From NCBI GenBank assembly GCA_030447415.1, contig JAUJOZ010000005.1, positions 124,001 to 188,000 on the forward strand: 64,000 nucleotides of DNA, in the 5' to 3' direction. The stretch's first letter is position 1; the number at the start of each line of letters is the position of its first letter. Position numbers and translations under genes: made by a program. This stretch comes from Thermomicrobiales bacterium (lineage in GTDB: Bacteria; Chloroflexota; Chloroflexia; Thermomicrobiales; UBA6265). The notes beneath the pieces are model-generated. The model had not been told where the DNA came from. It searched no databases and worked only from the letters and a program-made list of their open reading frames with translations. This document shows positions 29,238 through 39,132 of the stretch, piece after piece.

Positions 29238-32200
29238 GTGTCCGACGCCCAGAATCTCGATGGACTGCTTCGCTGGCGCTGCATTGGTCCATTCCGCGGT
29301 GGCCGTGTGGTCGCCGTGGCCGGAGATTACCGCGACCGCAACACCTTCTACTTCGGTGCGGTCGCCGGGGGCGTCTGGAAGACGACCGACGCCGGCACTT
29401 ACTGGCGCTGCGTCTCCGACGGTTACTTCACCACGGCCTCGGTCGGAGCACTCGCCGTGGCGCCGTCCGACTCGAACGTGATCTACGCAGGGATGGGCGA
29501 GACCACCATCCGCATCGATGTTTCCCATGGCGATGGGGTGTACAAGAGCACCGACGCGGGCCGCACGTGGGCCAACGTCGGGCTCGGCGATACGCGCCAT
29601 ATCGGCAAGGTTCGGGTCCACCCCGCGGACCCGGACATCGTCTGGGTTGCCGCGCTCGGCCACGCCTTTGGCCCAAACACGGAGCGTGGCGTCTTCAAGA
29701 GCACCGACGGTGGTGCCACCTGGACCAAGGTGCTGTACGTCAGCGACAAAGCCGGCGCGGTCGACCTCAGCGTTGACGAGACGAACCCGCGATTCCTCTA
29801 CGCGGCGGTGTGGGAGGCGTACCGCTCGTTCTGGCAAATCAGCGGCGGGGGCCGGACAGCGGCCTCTGGAGGAGCACCGACGGCGGCGAGACCTGGACGA
29901 ACATCAGCGACCGGCCGAGCTTGCCGACCGGTCTTCTGGGCAAGATCGGCGTGGCCGCCTCGCCAGCCAAGGCCGGTCGGGTCTGGGCCCTGATCGAGCA
30001 TGAGAAGGAGGGCGGGCTCTACCGCTCGGACGACCACGGCGAGACGTGGGAGAAGGTCAGCGACAACCAGGACTTGATCTCACGGGCCTGGTACTACATG
30101 CACCTCGCCCGATCCGCAGGACGGCGACACGGTCTACGTCAACAACTTGAAGTTCTGGAAGAGCAGCGACGGCGGCAAGACCTTCGGGGAGATCGACACT
30201 CCCCACGGTGACAACCACGACCTGTGGATCGACCCCCGCGACAACCAGCGGATGATTCAGGGCAACGACGGCGGGGCCAACGTCTCGCTCAATGGCGGCG
30301 CCACCTTCAGCACCATTTACAACCAGCCGACCGCCCAGTTCTACCACCTCGCCACCGACACCCGAGGCCTTACGTCGTCTACGGCACCCAGCAGGACAAC
30401 TCAAGCGTCGCGGTGCCGAGCCGCACCAGTCACGCCGCCATCACCTGGGGTGACTGCTTCATCGCCGGCACCGGCGAAAGCGGGTACATCACCGTCCGCC
30501 TGACGACCCCGACATCGTCTATGTCGGCGCCATCGGCTCGTCACCCGGCGGCGGCACGCGCCGCAACGCTACGACCACCGCACGAAACAGATCCGGCTGC
30601 TCACGAGCTGGCCGGAATACATGGGCGGGTATGGCGCCAGTGAGCATAAGCAGCGCTTCGCCTGGACCTACCCGATCGTCATCTCACCGCACGATCCCAA
30701 TACCCTCTACATCGGCGGCAACCAGGTCTTCAAGACCACGGACGAGGGTCAGAGCTGGCAGCCAATCAGCCCGGACCTGACGCGCGCCGACCCGGAGACG
30801 CTCCAGCCAACCGGGGGCCGATCAACCGCGATGCGATCGGCGCCGAGACCTACGCCACCGTCTTCTCCTTCGTCGAGTCCCCGCACGAGGCGGGCGTCTT
30901 CTGGGCCGGCTCCGACGACGGCCTGTTGCACCTCAGCCGCGACGCGGGCGGGAGCTGGCAAAACATCACCCCGCCGGACCTTCCCGAGGGGACCATGATC
31001 AGCTGCATCGAGCCGTCGCCCTTCGATGCCGGCACTGCCTACGTCGCCGCCACCCGCTACAAGCTCGACGACTATCAACCGTACCTGTACGTCACCCGTG
31101 ACTACGGCGGGCGCTGGACCCGGATCAACGGTGGGATCCCGGACCACAACTTCACTCGGGTGATTCGCGCCGACCCCGAGTGCCAAGGGCTCCTCTACGC
31201 CGGGACCGAGACCGGGATTTACGTCTCGACCGACGACGGCGCGAACTGGCGACCCTTTCAGTTGAACCTGCCGGTGGCCCCGATCCACGAGCTGCTAGTC
31301 AAGGGGAGCGACCTTATCGCCGGGACCCACGGTCGCTCGATCTGGATCCTGGACGACCTGACGCCGCTCCGCGCCCTGACAGAGGGGTCGCCGGACGGCC
31401 CGGCGCATCTCTTCGCCCCGCGCGACACGCCGCGGGTGCTGCCCGGGATCGACTGGAGCGGCAATCTCGAAGGCTCGACGAACTACCTCGGCTCCCGCGG
31501 CGGCGGCTACACGGTCGAGACAACCGCCGAGGGCGAGCCGGTGCGGACCTACCTCGACGCGGGAGAGAACCCCCCGGGCGGGGTGGTCGTCACGTACCGC
31601 CTCAGCGCTCCGCCTGAGGAACCGATCACCCTTACCTTCCGGGACACGGACGGGCAGGAGATCCGCTCCTTCTCAAGCCGCACCGCAGACGACCCACCCA
31701 AGGCCAAGGAGCGTCGCGCCCCGGCGCAGGCCGGCTGGAACCGGTTCCTCTGGGACATGCGCTATGCCCCGGCGACCAAGATCGAGGGGACGGACCCCCC
31801 CGCCGAAAAGCCGATCGACGGACCGATCGTCGCGCCGCGCGACTTCACGGTGACGCTCAAGGTCGGCGAGGTCGAGCTAACCCAGCCCTTCCGGATCGTC
31901 AAGCCCACCAACCTCCCCGCGACCCAGGCCGACCTCGACGCCCAGGAAGATCTCCTGCTCCGGATCCATCGCCAAGTCGATCGGACGACCACGACAATCA
32001 ACCGGATGCGCGACCTGCGCGCTCAGCTCGACGGTTGGGCCACGCGTACGCGCGATCGCGACGGAGCTGCTGGCGTGGCCGCAGCGGCCGAGGCACTGCG
32101 GGATAAGGTACTGGAGGTCGAGAAGACGCTCCTGGTGCCGGACCTTCGCGCCGGCTGGGGCGACAACCTCAACCAGGGTGTCCGGTTGCTGGAGAAACTG

Positions 32201-32389
32201 GCGGGGCTCCCGGCGGTCGTGGCGCTCGGAGACTACCGACCGACCGATGCGGCCGAGGCGGTGTTCGCCGAGCTGACTGCTCGGATCGAGTCCGAGATCG
32301 CGCGCTTCGAGTCGCTGCTGGCTGAGGACCTGAAGGCGTTTAACAGGCTAGCGGCGGACGCCGAGTTCGGAGCCGTGCTCGTGCCGTGA
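29238..32389 (+). pseudogene. Large BNR/sortilin-like beta-propeller protein, frameshifted
   Basis: About 1050 residues from GTG 29238 (AAGGAG upstream). The N-terminal two thirds is a series of BNR/Asp-box blades: GAVAGGVWKTTDAGTYW, GDGVYKSTDAGRTW, RGVFKSTDGGATW, SGLWRSTDGGETW, GGLYRSDDHGETWEKV, LKFWKSSDGGKTF, NQVFKTTDEGQSW, DGLLHLSRDAGGSW and GIYVSTDDGANW. It is related to VPS10/sortilin and GH33/74-like propellers. The last third is a beta-rich domain and a long helical region (residues near DLDAQEDLLLRIHRQVDRTT). At least six frame changes fall between 29850 and 30840; 30926-32389 is one intact frame. No signal peptide is seen, which is odd for this class. Function is unknown, perhaps peptide or glycan binding. 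Confidence 0.75.
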
Positions 32390-32668
32390 CCCGGGCGCGG
32401 CGGAAGCGTGCGCCCCCGCCCCCGGTTCGGACCCAGCGTTGCCTCGTGATCCGTGCAGTCGGGCAACGTGGCGGGCAGCCGTCGGCGAGGTGCTGCCCTG
32501 ACACGCTGCCCGACCCAGCGGCGGCGCGGCTGTTGCTGGCGTCGTACCGGGCGTTGGATCGATGGCCGCTGCGCCCCCGCCGCGGCACCCGTCGCGCCGA
32601 CCCGGTCCGCAGACCGTGGGACCACCACGGACCGTGCCGACGCGCGGGTGCCGCTGACTGCCCGCTGC

Positions 32669-33244
32669 TTAGAAGTACACGCCGCAGTGGTTAAAACCCC
32701 AGGGCAGCGCCCGACACTGCCAGGCGTTCAGGAAGGCGCTCTCCGTCGGCGTGCTGTTCCAGGGGCAGGCCCCGAGGTAGACGCGCCCGCCAGCGATCTT
32801 GTGCGCGATGGCCCAATGGTGGGTCCAGTCCACTCCCTGCCCCGGCGCCAGTAGCCCGAGGTCGACGATCACCGGCACCGGGCGGTTGTTGGCGAGGTAG
32901 CTCCGGAGCTTGCGCCACTGGTCCTCCCAGCCCCAGAAGCCGAACCCAGAGTGGCCGACCTCCGCCCAGAGCAGGTAACTCCGGAGCGCGTCGCGGATTC
33001 GCCCGCCCGTGGTGCCCAGGCCGAACGCCACGTCCGGCCCGTAGCCCCCATCCTTGATCGCGTCGATCGCCTGCCCGTCGTCCCAGTAGTAGCGCCCACT
33101 GCGCCAGTCCCGCTCCACGCGTGGCAGGGTGTACGGGTTCTTCCCCCAATAGTCGGCGATGGTCGCGATCGCGGCCTGCCCACAGGTGTTCCAGTCGACG
33201 CCAGGCCGGTCGTTGACGTAGCAGTGCAGGTAGTCGATGGCCAT
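32669..33244 (-). CDS. C39-like/papain-fold cysteine peptidase
   Basis: A 191-residue protein starting at ATG 33244 (complement) after GGAGGAG. It has the Peptidase_C39_2 outline: Cys in WNTCGQAAIATIADYWG (near residue 21), a central helical part, and the His strand THHWAIAHKIAGGRVYLG followed by ACPWNST. The C-terminus is WGFNHCGVYF. The Cys-His pair fits an active thiol peptidase. No signal peptide is present, so it is either cytoplasmic or exported with help. The start lies two bases after the stop of a small hydrophilic gene (33246-33449), so both are translated from one mRNA. Target unknown; toxin, bacteriocin-processing or house-cleaning roles are all open. Confidence 0.65.
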   Translation of the reverse strand: MAIDYLHCYVNDRPGVDWNTCGQAAIATIADYWGKNPYTLPRVERDWRSGRYYWDDGQAIDAIKDGGYGPDVAFGLGTTGGRIRDALRSYLLWAEVGHSGFGFWGWEDQWRKLRSYLANNRPVPVIVDLGLLAPGQGVDWTHHWAIAHKIAGGRVYLGACPWNSTPTESAFLNAWQCRALPWGFNHCGVYF

Positions 33245-33245
33245 C

Positions 33246-33449
33246 CTACGTCTCCTCCGGCTCGAGGGTGCCCGACTCCCGTGCCTCCGCCTGGTCCGTG
33301 GGCGGGTCCGGCGGCAGTTGGTTACCCCGCTCGCCGGGAGGCGGCTTCGGCTGCCGCTCAACCCACTCCCTGAACTCCTGTCCCGGCGGCATCGGCTTCG
33401 TCTGTGGCACCTTCTCCCGTTTCTCCTTCTCCCGCGTCTCCGTGGGCAT
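33246..33449 (-). CDS. Small Pro/Glu-rich hydrophilic protein, partner of the C39-like peptidase
   Basis: 67 residues from ATG 33449 (complement) with GAGGAG upstream. It starts MPTETREKEKREKVPQTKPM, is very hydrophilic, rich in Pro, Glu and Lys, and likely disordered. It ends ESGTLEPEET. I recognise no family. The tight coupling to the following cysteine peptidase gene suggests a substrate, inhibitor or chaperone of that enzyme, which is inference from order only. Confidence 0.5.
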   Translation of the reverse strand: MPTETREKEKREKVPQTKPMPPGQEFREWVERQPKPPPGERGNQLPPDPPTDQAEARESGTLEPEET

Positions 33450-33626
33450 CGATCCCGTCTCCTCTCTTGGCCGACGATCCAGCGGAACGACACCATGGTG
33501 CCGCATGACCGCCCCGCGCCGCATCGTCGGGATTACGTATTTGGTGGCCGGCTCATGCATCGAGCTGATGCCGCCGCTGGGCATGGACGGCCGACTCAAC
33601 CGGACGCGACGGGGCCGCGTTGGTGA

Positions 33627-34192
33627 CTACACCGTGCCGCTGAGCGGGCCGCAGCGGTTGCTCCCGTATGGTCCAGCACCGCACCACGTGAACTGGCAGT
33701 GCTGGACCTGGGAACACTCCGCGGTGCTCGTGCACTCCTGGGGGACTTGCTCGAATGTGTCGAGGTCGACGATACAGTGCCGCCCCCCCCGACGCTGGGG
33801 TAACCGCGGCCGCAACCGGCGGGGCAGGTGTCATTGGACGTGCAGGTCTCGGCGCAGCTCTGGTTGAGCAGGCACGCGTCCTGCCCTCCCGCGCAGCAGG
33901 TGCTGGCGCAACACGACGCCGAGGCACACTTAGTGTCCTCATCACAGGTGCCACCAGTCGCCACCGATCCGGGTGTGACGTCGCAGGTGCCGGTCACGGG
34001 GTCCTCGCACACCTGGCCCGCTGGGCAGCAGACGAGAATCGCCCTGGTCCCACACGGGGGCTGGCCCGTCGACAACCTCGCCGGGTCCATTGCCCCGACC
34101 ACCCCGCTGCCTGCCCCTTCCGCTCTTGAACGGCGAGACCGGTGCATCGACGGGGTGCGGTTGCCGGCTAACCCCTGTTGCGGCTGCCGCAT
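33627..34192 (-). pseudogene. Cys-rich secreted-type protein, frameshift at a G8 tract
   Basis: The leftward frame from about 34192 contains a dense disulfide-type region: LVCCPAGQVCEDPVTGTCDV, TCDEDTKCASASCCASTCC and SCAETCTSNDTCPAGCG. At the run of eight Cs on the + strand (33783-33790, G8 on the coding strand) the frame must change. The other frame continues RHCIVDLDTFEQVPQECTST and ends QHCQFTWCGAGPYGSNRCG at 33627. Nine or six Gs would restore one frame. The N-terminus has no clear signal, so the start is probably further upstream or also shifted. Likely a secreted or surface domain held by disulfides; function unknown. The 33450-33626 stretch holds nothing else. Confidence 0.5.
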
Positions 34193-34521
34193 CGCGCGGT
34201 GGTGGTCGCCGGATAGCCGGAGCGGCGGCCCGTCAGGGCCACTGGTCGTTCATCCGCTCAACGAGTTCAACCACGGCCACTGTCGCCGGAGGATCCGGTC
34301 CGAACCGGAACGCTTGCCAGGTTCCGGCGCCTGGGCGAGTAGGGTGCCTAGTTCGGCTGTGCAGCGAGAGGCTGCCGGCGACGCTTCTGGCATCCGCTCG
34401 GGTGGGACGAGACACCTCGTGGACCGCGCTCGGCCGTGACAGCTTCCGTCGCGGCACCGCAAGACCAGGGACCGGTCCGGCGCCGGTTCCGCGTCAACTG
34501 CCAGGGATCGGTCCGCTGGGA
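34193..34521. other. Intergenic stretch without supported gene
   Basis: About 330 bases between the Cys-rich and PRC-barrel genes. I see no gene, repeat or convincing promoter here; it may contain a shifted 5' part of the Cys-rich gene. Confidence 0.35.
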
Positions 34522-35109
34522 TCAGGCGGAGGCGCGAAGTGGGCGCGCCGGCCCAAACTGGAGGGGGCGACGCAGCGCCGGGCGGACGGTCTCCCGGGTC
34601 ATGACCGGCCGAGCGGCCGCGGCCGGTCCATCGGCCAGCACCGCCTCAGCCACCACAACGAGCTCGCTCCCGAGCCGCAGCACCTCGTCGGCCCAGACGA
34701 GGCCGGGGACCGGGCAGCCGTCGGCCTCCACCTCGAGCCAGCGCAGCCGGCGCGTCTTGCGGTCGAACATGACGGAGGTCACCCGGCCCACGCCCGAGCC
34801 CCCTTCGGTCACGACTGGCCGCCCGAACAGGGCGGTCACGTCCACGAGCTCCTCGCACCGCCCGGCAAGGACGGCGTCGCTCAGCAGCGGAACCGGACCG
34901 GCCAGCGTGACGGCGTCCGGGCCGAAGGCGTGCACGTCGCTCGCGTCGACGACCGCCGTCGTTGGTCGCAGGAGCCGGCGCCCGCGCCGGATAGACAAGG
35001 CCACGAGCTCACCACGCTCCGGGTCGAGAAAGACGCGGTCGATCGTGCCCACCTTCGCCCCGTCCTGGAGGCCGACGACCGCGGTGCCTTTAGCCAGCGT
35101 CCCATTCAT
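34522..35109 (-). CDS. PRC-barrel domain protein
   Basis: A 195-residue soluble protein with two PRC-barrel-like halves. The first (residues 5-75) starts GTAVVGLQDGAKVGTIDRVF and has GELVALSIRRGR. The second (about 92-155) reads GRPVVTEGGSGVGRVTSVMF, then RWLEVEADG. The C-terminus is basic and Pro-rich. PRC barrels act as small adaptors in photosynthetic reaction centres, RimM and many uncharacterised stress proteins; paired barrels with this spacing are common in Chloroflexota and Deinococcus. The start ATG at 35109 is preceded only by a weak purine stretch. It stands alone, with no operon partner. Confidence 0.7.
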   Translation of the reverse strand: MNGTLAKGTAVVGLQDGAKVGTIDRVFLDPERGELVALSIRRGRRLLRPTTAVVDASDVHAFGPDAVTLAGPVPLLSDAVLAGRCEELVDVTALFGRPVVTEGGSGVGRVTSVMFDRKTRRLRWLEVEADGCPVPGLVWADEVLRLGSELVVVAEAVLADGPAAAARPVMTRETVRPALRRPLQFGPARPLRASA

Positions 35110-35714
35110 GCCCTACCCGCTTTCCTTGACTGTACGTACACGGGGCGAGGCCGGACACGCACGAGCCGTGCCATGGAGTCAACGACCGGGTGCGTGCTCA
35201 CAGGGCGGGCTCAGCGGGTTGCGTCACCGGGGAGGCCGTAGGCATTTGAGCGTCCGGCTCGGACTCTACAAAGTGGTCGGTTAGGAGCGATCACTCTGTC
35301 ACCCGGGAACGCATTTGCCATCCCCCAGCCCTCCGGGAAGTCCGCTGCCGCCGGGGTGCGTCACAGGATCGTCCGGGCGATGCCCCCTTGAACATAGCCG
35401 GGCAGACGGGTGCCTCGGAGCTCGCCGACGGTGCCGGCTTGATGAGCACCGAGTCGCCCGGATACCCGACCCGGGGCGTGGTGGGCGACTGGACAGACGA
35501 TCATGGCGGCATCGCGTCCAAGGTGTTGTGGCACCGCCGACTGCCTGGATCAACGGTGAGGGGCGCCGCCCCTCTCGGCCCGTCGCGTAATACCTACCGG
35601 CTCCCGGATGCTGCCGCCGGATCGGCCGATATTGACGGCGCAAGCGACCGGCTGTACCCTCGTCCGTTACTCGACCGCTGGGTGGAGGCTCTTCACCTTC
35701 CATAAGGAGGCGAC
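35110..35714. other. Divergent intergenic region with one promoter candidate
   Basis: 605 bases between the PRC-barrel gene and the transporter operon. Apart from the promoter candidate at 35632-35660 I see no gene-like frame or structured element. Confidence 0.4.
35632..35660 (+). promoter_or_regulatory. Sigma-70-type promoter candidate of the transporter operon
   Basis: TTGACG (35632-35637), 17 bases, then TACCCT (35655-35660). Transcription would begin about 48 bases before the ATG at 35715, which has its own AAGGAGG. The -10 half is weak (3 of 6 to consensus). Confidence 0.45.
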
Positions 35715-37295
35715 ATGGCGACCAACTTCCCGGCGCTTTCCCGCCGCTCCCTGCTCAAGGGCATCGGCCTGGGCTCGGCCGCGGCGGTCGCGACCAGGTC
35801 CCGGCCGCTCGGCCTGGCCGGCATCCGCCCGGCCGGCGCGCAGGAGCAACGGTTGGAGAAGGTGGCGATCGCGCTTGGCGCAGACCCGCGAACGCTGATG
35901 CCCAACGCCATCGTCGACTGGACCACATCTGTCCAACTCGAACACATCTACGAACCGGCGCTGCTCCATGATCCGACGGAGGACTACCGGATCGGGCCGT
36001 GGCTGACGACGCTGGCGAACCTGGACGAGTTGACCTGGGAGCTGAAGCTCGTCAGGCCGGATCTCACGTTCCACAACGGTCACGTCCTCGATGCCTCCGC
36101 GTTCAAGGCGGCGATCGATTGGGCCAAGGACCCGGCCAACGAGAGCCATTACCTGGAACGCTGGGAGGTGATGAGCGAGGTTACGGTCGTCGATCCGCAG
36201 ACCTTGCGGATCAAGACCGCGGAGCCGTTCCCGATCATCGATCAGCGCCTGCGCGAGGTCCACCCGATTGACCCCCAGTACCTCCAGGAAGTCGGTGCCG
36301 CAAAGATGGCCGAGCAACCGATGGGAACCGGGCCGTTCAAGTTCGTCGAGTGGAAGCGCGGCGAACGCCTGGTCGTCGATCGCAACCCCGACTACTGGCA
36401 CAACCCCGTGCAGGTCGATCGCGTCGAATTCCGGTTCATCCCTGAGTTCAGCTCCCGTCTCTCGGCGCTGCTGGCCGAGGAGATCGAGATCGTCAAGGAC
36501 GTCCCGGTCGATTCGATCGACACCGTCAACAATAGTGGCGTCGCTCGGATTGAGGCGATTCCGTCCTCGCGCGTCAACTACGTCGCCCTGGTCAACAACC
36601 GGGAGGACAGCGTCCTCAACGATGTCCGAATTCGCCAGGCGATCAACTACGGAGTCGACGTCGACGCTATCATCGACGGCGTCTTCCAGGGTCAGGCGAC
36701 GCGGATGGCAGGCCCGCTCTCGCAGCTGAATCCGGATGTCAATCCGGAGATCAAGCCCTACCCCTACGACCCGGCGAAAGCGCAGGCACTGCTCAAGGAA
36801 GCGGGCTACGAGCCGGGGCAGCTCGAGATCGTCATGGACGCGCCCCAGGGGCGGTACCCGATGGACGCGGACGCGGCCCAGGCGATCGCCGCCTCGCTCG
36901 GCGCGATCGGGATCAACGTCCAGGTCCAGTACAACGAGTGGGGCACCCATCTCGACAAGATCGTCAATCGCCGCACGGGCGATATGTTCTACCTCGGCTG
37001 GGGACCGGCGCTCGAAGCCTACGGCACGCTGGCCTTCCTCTTCGTCGGCGAGTCGACCTACAGCGGCTACTCCAACCCGGAGGTCGAGGCCAAGATCGCG
37101 GAGGCGTCGAAGACGGTCGACCCGGCCGCGCGCCGGCAGCTCTGGAACGACGTGCAGCAAATGGTCTACGACGATGCCGGCTGGCTCTTCCTCTGGCAGC
37201 AGCACGACATCTACGGCGTTTCCAACAAGGTCGCATGGACGCCGCGGCCCGACGAATTCCTGTGGATGGGCGACGCGGGGCCACGGGCCGAGTAG
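35715..37295 (+). CDS. Peptide-type (SBP_bac_5) ABC substrate-binding protein
   Basis: A 526-residue exported binding protein. It begins with a Tat-like signal (LSRRSLLKGIGLGSAAAVAT), then ALGADPRTLMPNAIVDW and the family-5 body (WELKLVRPDLTFHNGHV, GTGPFKFVEWKRGERLVVDR, NDVRIRQAINYGVDVDAIID, PYPYDPAKAQALLKEAGYEP). Start ATG 35715 is set by AAGGAGG at 35704-35710. It is followed by two permease genes and a creatinase-like M24 gene, an arrangement suggesting uptake and then cleavage of a peptide or related amide. This is the intact counterpart of the broken set at 19.7-23.6 kb; the two binding proteins are clearly different in sequence. Confidence 0.9.
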   Translation: MATNFPALSRRSLLKGIGLGSAAAVATRSRPLGLAGIRPAGAQEQRLEKVAIALGADPRTLMPNAIVDWTTSVQLEHIYEPALLHDPTEDYRIGPWLTTLANLDELTWELKLVRPDLTFHNGHVLDASAFKAAIDWAKDPANESHYLERWEVMSEVTVVDPQTLRIKTAEPFPIIDQRLREVHPIDPQYLQEVGAAKMAEQPMGTGPFKFVEWKRGERLVVDRNPDYWHNPVQVDRVEFRFIPEFSSRLSALLAEEIEIVKDVPVDSIDTVNNSGVARIEAIPSSRVNYVALVNNREDSVLNDVRIRQAINYGVDVDAIIDGVFQGQATRMAGPLSQLNPDVNPEIKPYPYDPAKAQALLKEAGYEPGQLEIVMDAPQGRYPMDADAAQAIAASLGAIGINVQVQYNEWGTHLDKIVNRRTGDMFYLGWGPALEAYGTLAFLFVGESTYSGYSNPEVEAKIAEASKTVDPAARRQLWNDVQQMVYDDAGWLFLWQQHDIYGVSNKVAWTPRPDEFLWMGDAGPRAE

Positions 37296-37328
37296 CACGG
37301 AGAGCGCCGAGGGCAGGTCGTCCAAGCG

Positions 37329-38246
37329 ATGGGACGCTTTGTCACGGGCCGGCTCCTATCCGGGGCGGGGGTGGTCGTTCTCGCGGTCACTGCGGTCTTC
37401 TTCATGGTGCGCCTCTCGGGTGACCCGGTTCTCCTGTTCGCGCCCATGGACACCTCGCGCAAGGATATCGACGAGATCCGGGAGCGCTTGGGGTTCAACG
37501 ACCCGTTGGTGGTCCAGTACGGTCGGTTCATGGGGGACGCCGCCCGGGGCGACTTCGGGAACTCCACCCGGGAGCAACGCCCGGCGACGAAGGTCGTGGT
37601 CGAGCGATATCGGGCCACGCTTCAACTCGGCATGGTCGCGCTGGGGTTGTCGCTGGCCATTGGCGTGCCACTCGGCGTGCTTGCGGCGACCCGGCATGGC
37701 TCGGGCTGGGACAAGATCGCGAGCCTGATCGCCGTAGCCGGCCAGGCGATTCCGGGTTTTTGGCTCGGCTTGCTCCTGATGCTGCTCTTCGCCGTCCGCC
37801 TCGGCTGGCTGCCGACCAGCGGCCGCGGTGGGTGGCAACACCTCGTCATGCCGGCGATCACGCTGGCTGCGTTCAGCACCGCGCGCTATGCGCGCTTGGC
37901 CCGCTCCACGATGCTCGACGTCCTTAACCAGGACTACATCCGGACCGCGCAGGCAAAGGGGCTGGGCGGACGCAGCATTGTCTGGGGGCACGCCTTCAAA
38001 AACGCCAGTATCCCCCTGATCACGATGACCGGGCTGGAGATCGGCCGACTGCTTGAGGGCGCCGTCATCGTCGAGCAGGTCTTCGCCTGGCCGGGGATCG
38101 GCTGGGTCACGGTGCAGGCGCTCCTCAACCGGGACTTCGCGGTCGTGATGGCGGCCGTCGTCCTCTTTGCCGTGATGTACACCGTCGCCAACCTGGTGAC
38201 CGATCTGGCCTACGGGAGGGTGAATCCCCAGGTCCGCCAGTCATGA
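37329..38246 (+). CDS. Peptide-type ABC permease, DppB-like
   Basis: A 305-residue permease with six membrane segments. The N-terminal segment VLAVTAVFFMVRLSGDPVLL is followed by the DppB lead-in IDEIRERLGFNDPLVVQYGR. The EAA-type coupling loop is DYIRTAQAKGLGGRSIVWGH. The C-terminus contains IVEQVFAWPGIGWVTVQALL and ends DLAYGRVNPQVRQS. It starts 33 bases after the binding-protein stop, with a poor Shine-Dalgarno site, and its stop overlaps the next start as ATGA. It would form a heterodimer with the 38243-39121 product. Confidence 0.9.
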   Translation: MGRFVTGRLLSGAGVVVLAVTAVFFMVRLSGDPVLLFAPMDTSRKDIDEIRERLGFNDPLVVQYGRFMGDAARGDFGNSTREQRPATKVVVERYRATLQLGMVALGLSLAIGVPLGVLAATRHGSGWDKIASLIAVAGQAIPGFWLGLLLMLLFAVRLGWLPTSGRGGWQHLVMPAITLAAFSTARYARLARSTMLDVLNQDYIRTAQAKGLGGRSIVWGHAFKNASIPLITMTGLEIGRLLEGAVIVEQVFAWPGIGWVTVQALLNRDFAVVMAAVVLFAVMYTVANLVTDLAYGRVNPQVRQS

Positions 38247-39121
38247 GCGGCCTTACGGTTGCGGCTCCTCGGGCTGTGTCCTCGACGCAGTGGCACGCGG
38301 CCCGGGCGTTGATCCGAGATCGCTGGGCGCTCGTCGCGGTCACCTTCCTGGGGATCGTTATTGTCGCGGCCGTGCTCGCGCCGCTGCTCGTGCCCGACAC
38401 GGTCAACAACCCCGACTTTCGGGCGCGCCTCAAGCCGCCGCTGACGGCCGGACACCTGCTCGGCACCGATCAGCTTGGCCGGGACGTGTTCGACCGGATG
38501 CTGCTCGGGGCGCGAGTCTCGCTGACGGTCGGCTTCGCGACCGTCTTCCTGGCGGCGGCGATCGGCGTGCCCATTGGCATGCTGGCCGGGTACTTCGGCC
38601 GCTGGTTGGATCTGGTGCTGATGCGCCTGGCCGACGTTCAACTCTCCTTTCCGTTCATCCTGCTGGCCCTGACGATCAACGCCATCATCGGCCTCGGCCT
38701 GAAGAACATCATCATCACCCTGGTCATCGCCGGCTGGGTCGAGTACGCCCGCATTGCGCGCGGCGAGATTCTGGTCACGCGGGAGCGCGAGTTCGTGCAG
38801 GCCGCGACGCTCGCCGGCTGCTCCCATGCCCGCATCCTGGCTCTCCACCTCTTCCCGAACATCGTGACGCCGCTGATCGTCATCGGGACGTTGCAGGTGG
38901 CGCGGTTCATCATCGCGGAGGCCAGCATCAGCTTCCTCGGGTTCGGGGTGCAACCGCCGACTCCGGCCTGGGGAAGCATGGTGAGCGAAGGGCTCGACTA
39001 CATCTTCTCGGCCTGGTGGCTGATCACCTTCCCGGGCCTGGCGTTGGCCCTGGTCGCGCTGGCAGTGAATACCATGGGAGATTGGCTGCGGGACACGCTG
39101 GACCCGCGTTTGAAGCGATAG
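38243..39121 (+). CDS. Peptide-type ABC permease, DppC-like
   Basis: A 292-residue permease with the long N-terminal segment, the LGTDQLGRDVFDRMLLGARV motif and the coupling stretch EFVQAATLAGCSHARILALH. It also has FIIAEASISFLGFGVQPPTP and the ending GDWLRDTLDPRLKR. These are standard DppC features. It is coupled to the preceding permease by ATGA. No DppD/DppF ATPase genes follow; the M24 gene comes next, 11 bases later. ATPases must come from another locus. Confidence 0.9.
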   Translation: MSGLTVAAPRAVSSTQWHAARALIRDRWALVAVTFLGIVIVAAVLAPLLVPDTVNNPDFRARLKPPLTAGHLLGTDQLGRDVFDRMLLGARVSLTVGFATVFLAAAIGVPIGMLAGYFGRWLDLVLMRLADVQLSFPFILLALTINAIIGLGLKNIIITLVIAGWVEYARIARGEILVTREREFVQAATLAGCSHARILALHLFPNIVTPLIVIGTLQVARFIIAEASISFLGFGVQPPTPAWGSMVSEGLDYIFSAWWLITFPGLALALVALAVNTMGDWLRDTLDPRLKR

Positions 39122-39132
39122 GGAGGGCAGAC

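Noticed and set aside
35667-37325. A 550-codon antisense frame over the intact binding-protein gene
   Set aside because: Its residues (Leu/Asp/Val/Arg-rich without motifs) are the complement of a well-supported gene with Tat signal and Shine-Dalgarno site.
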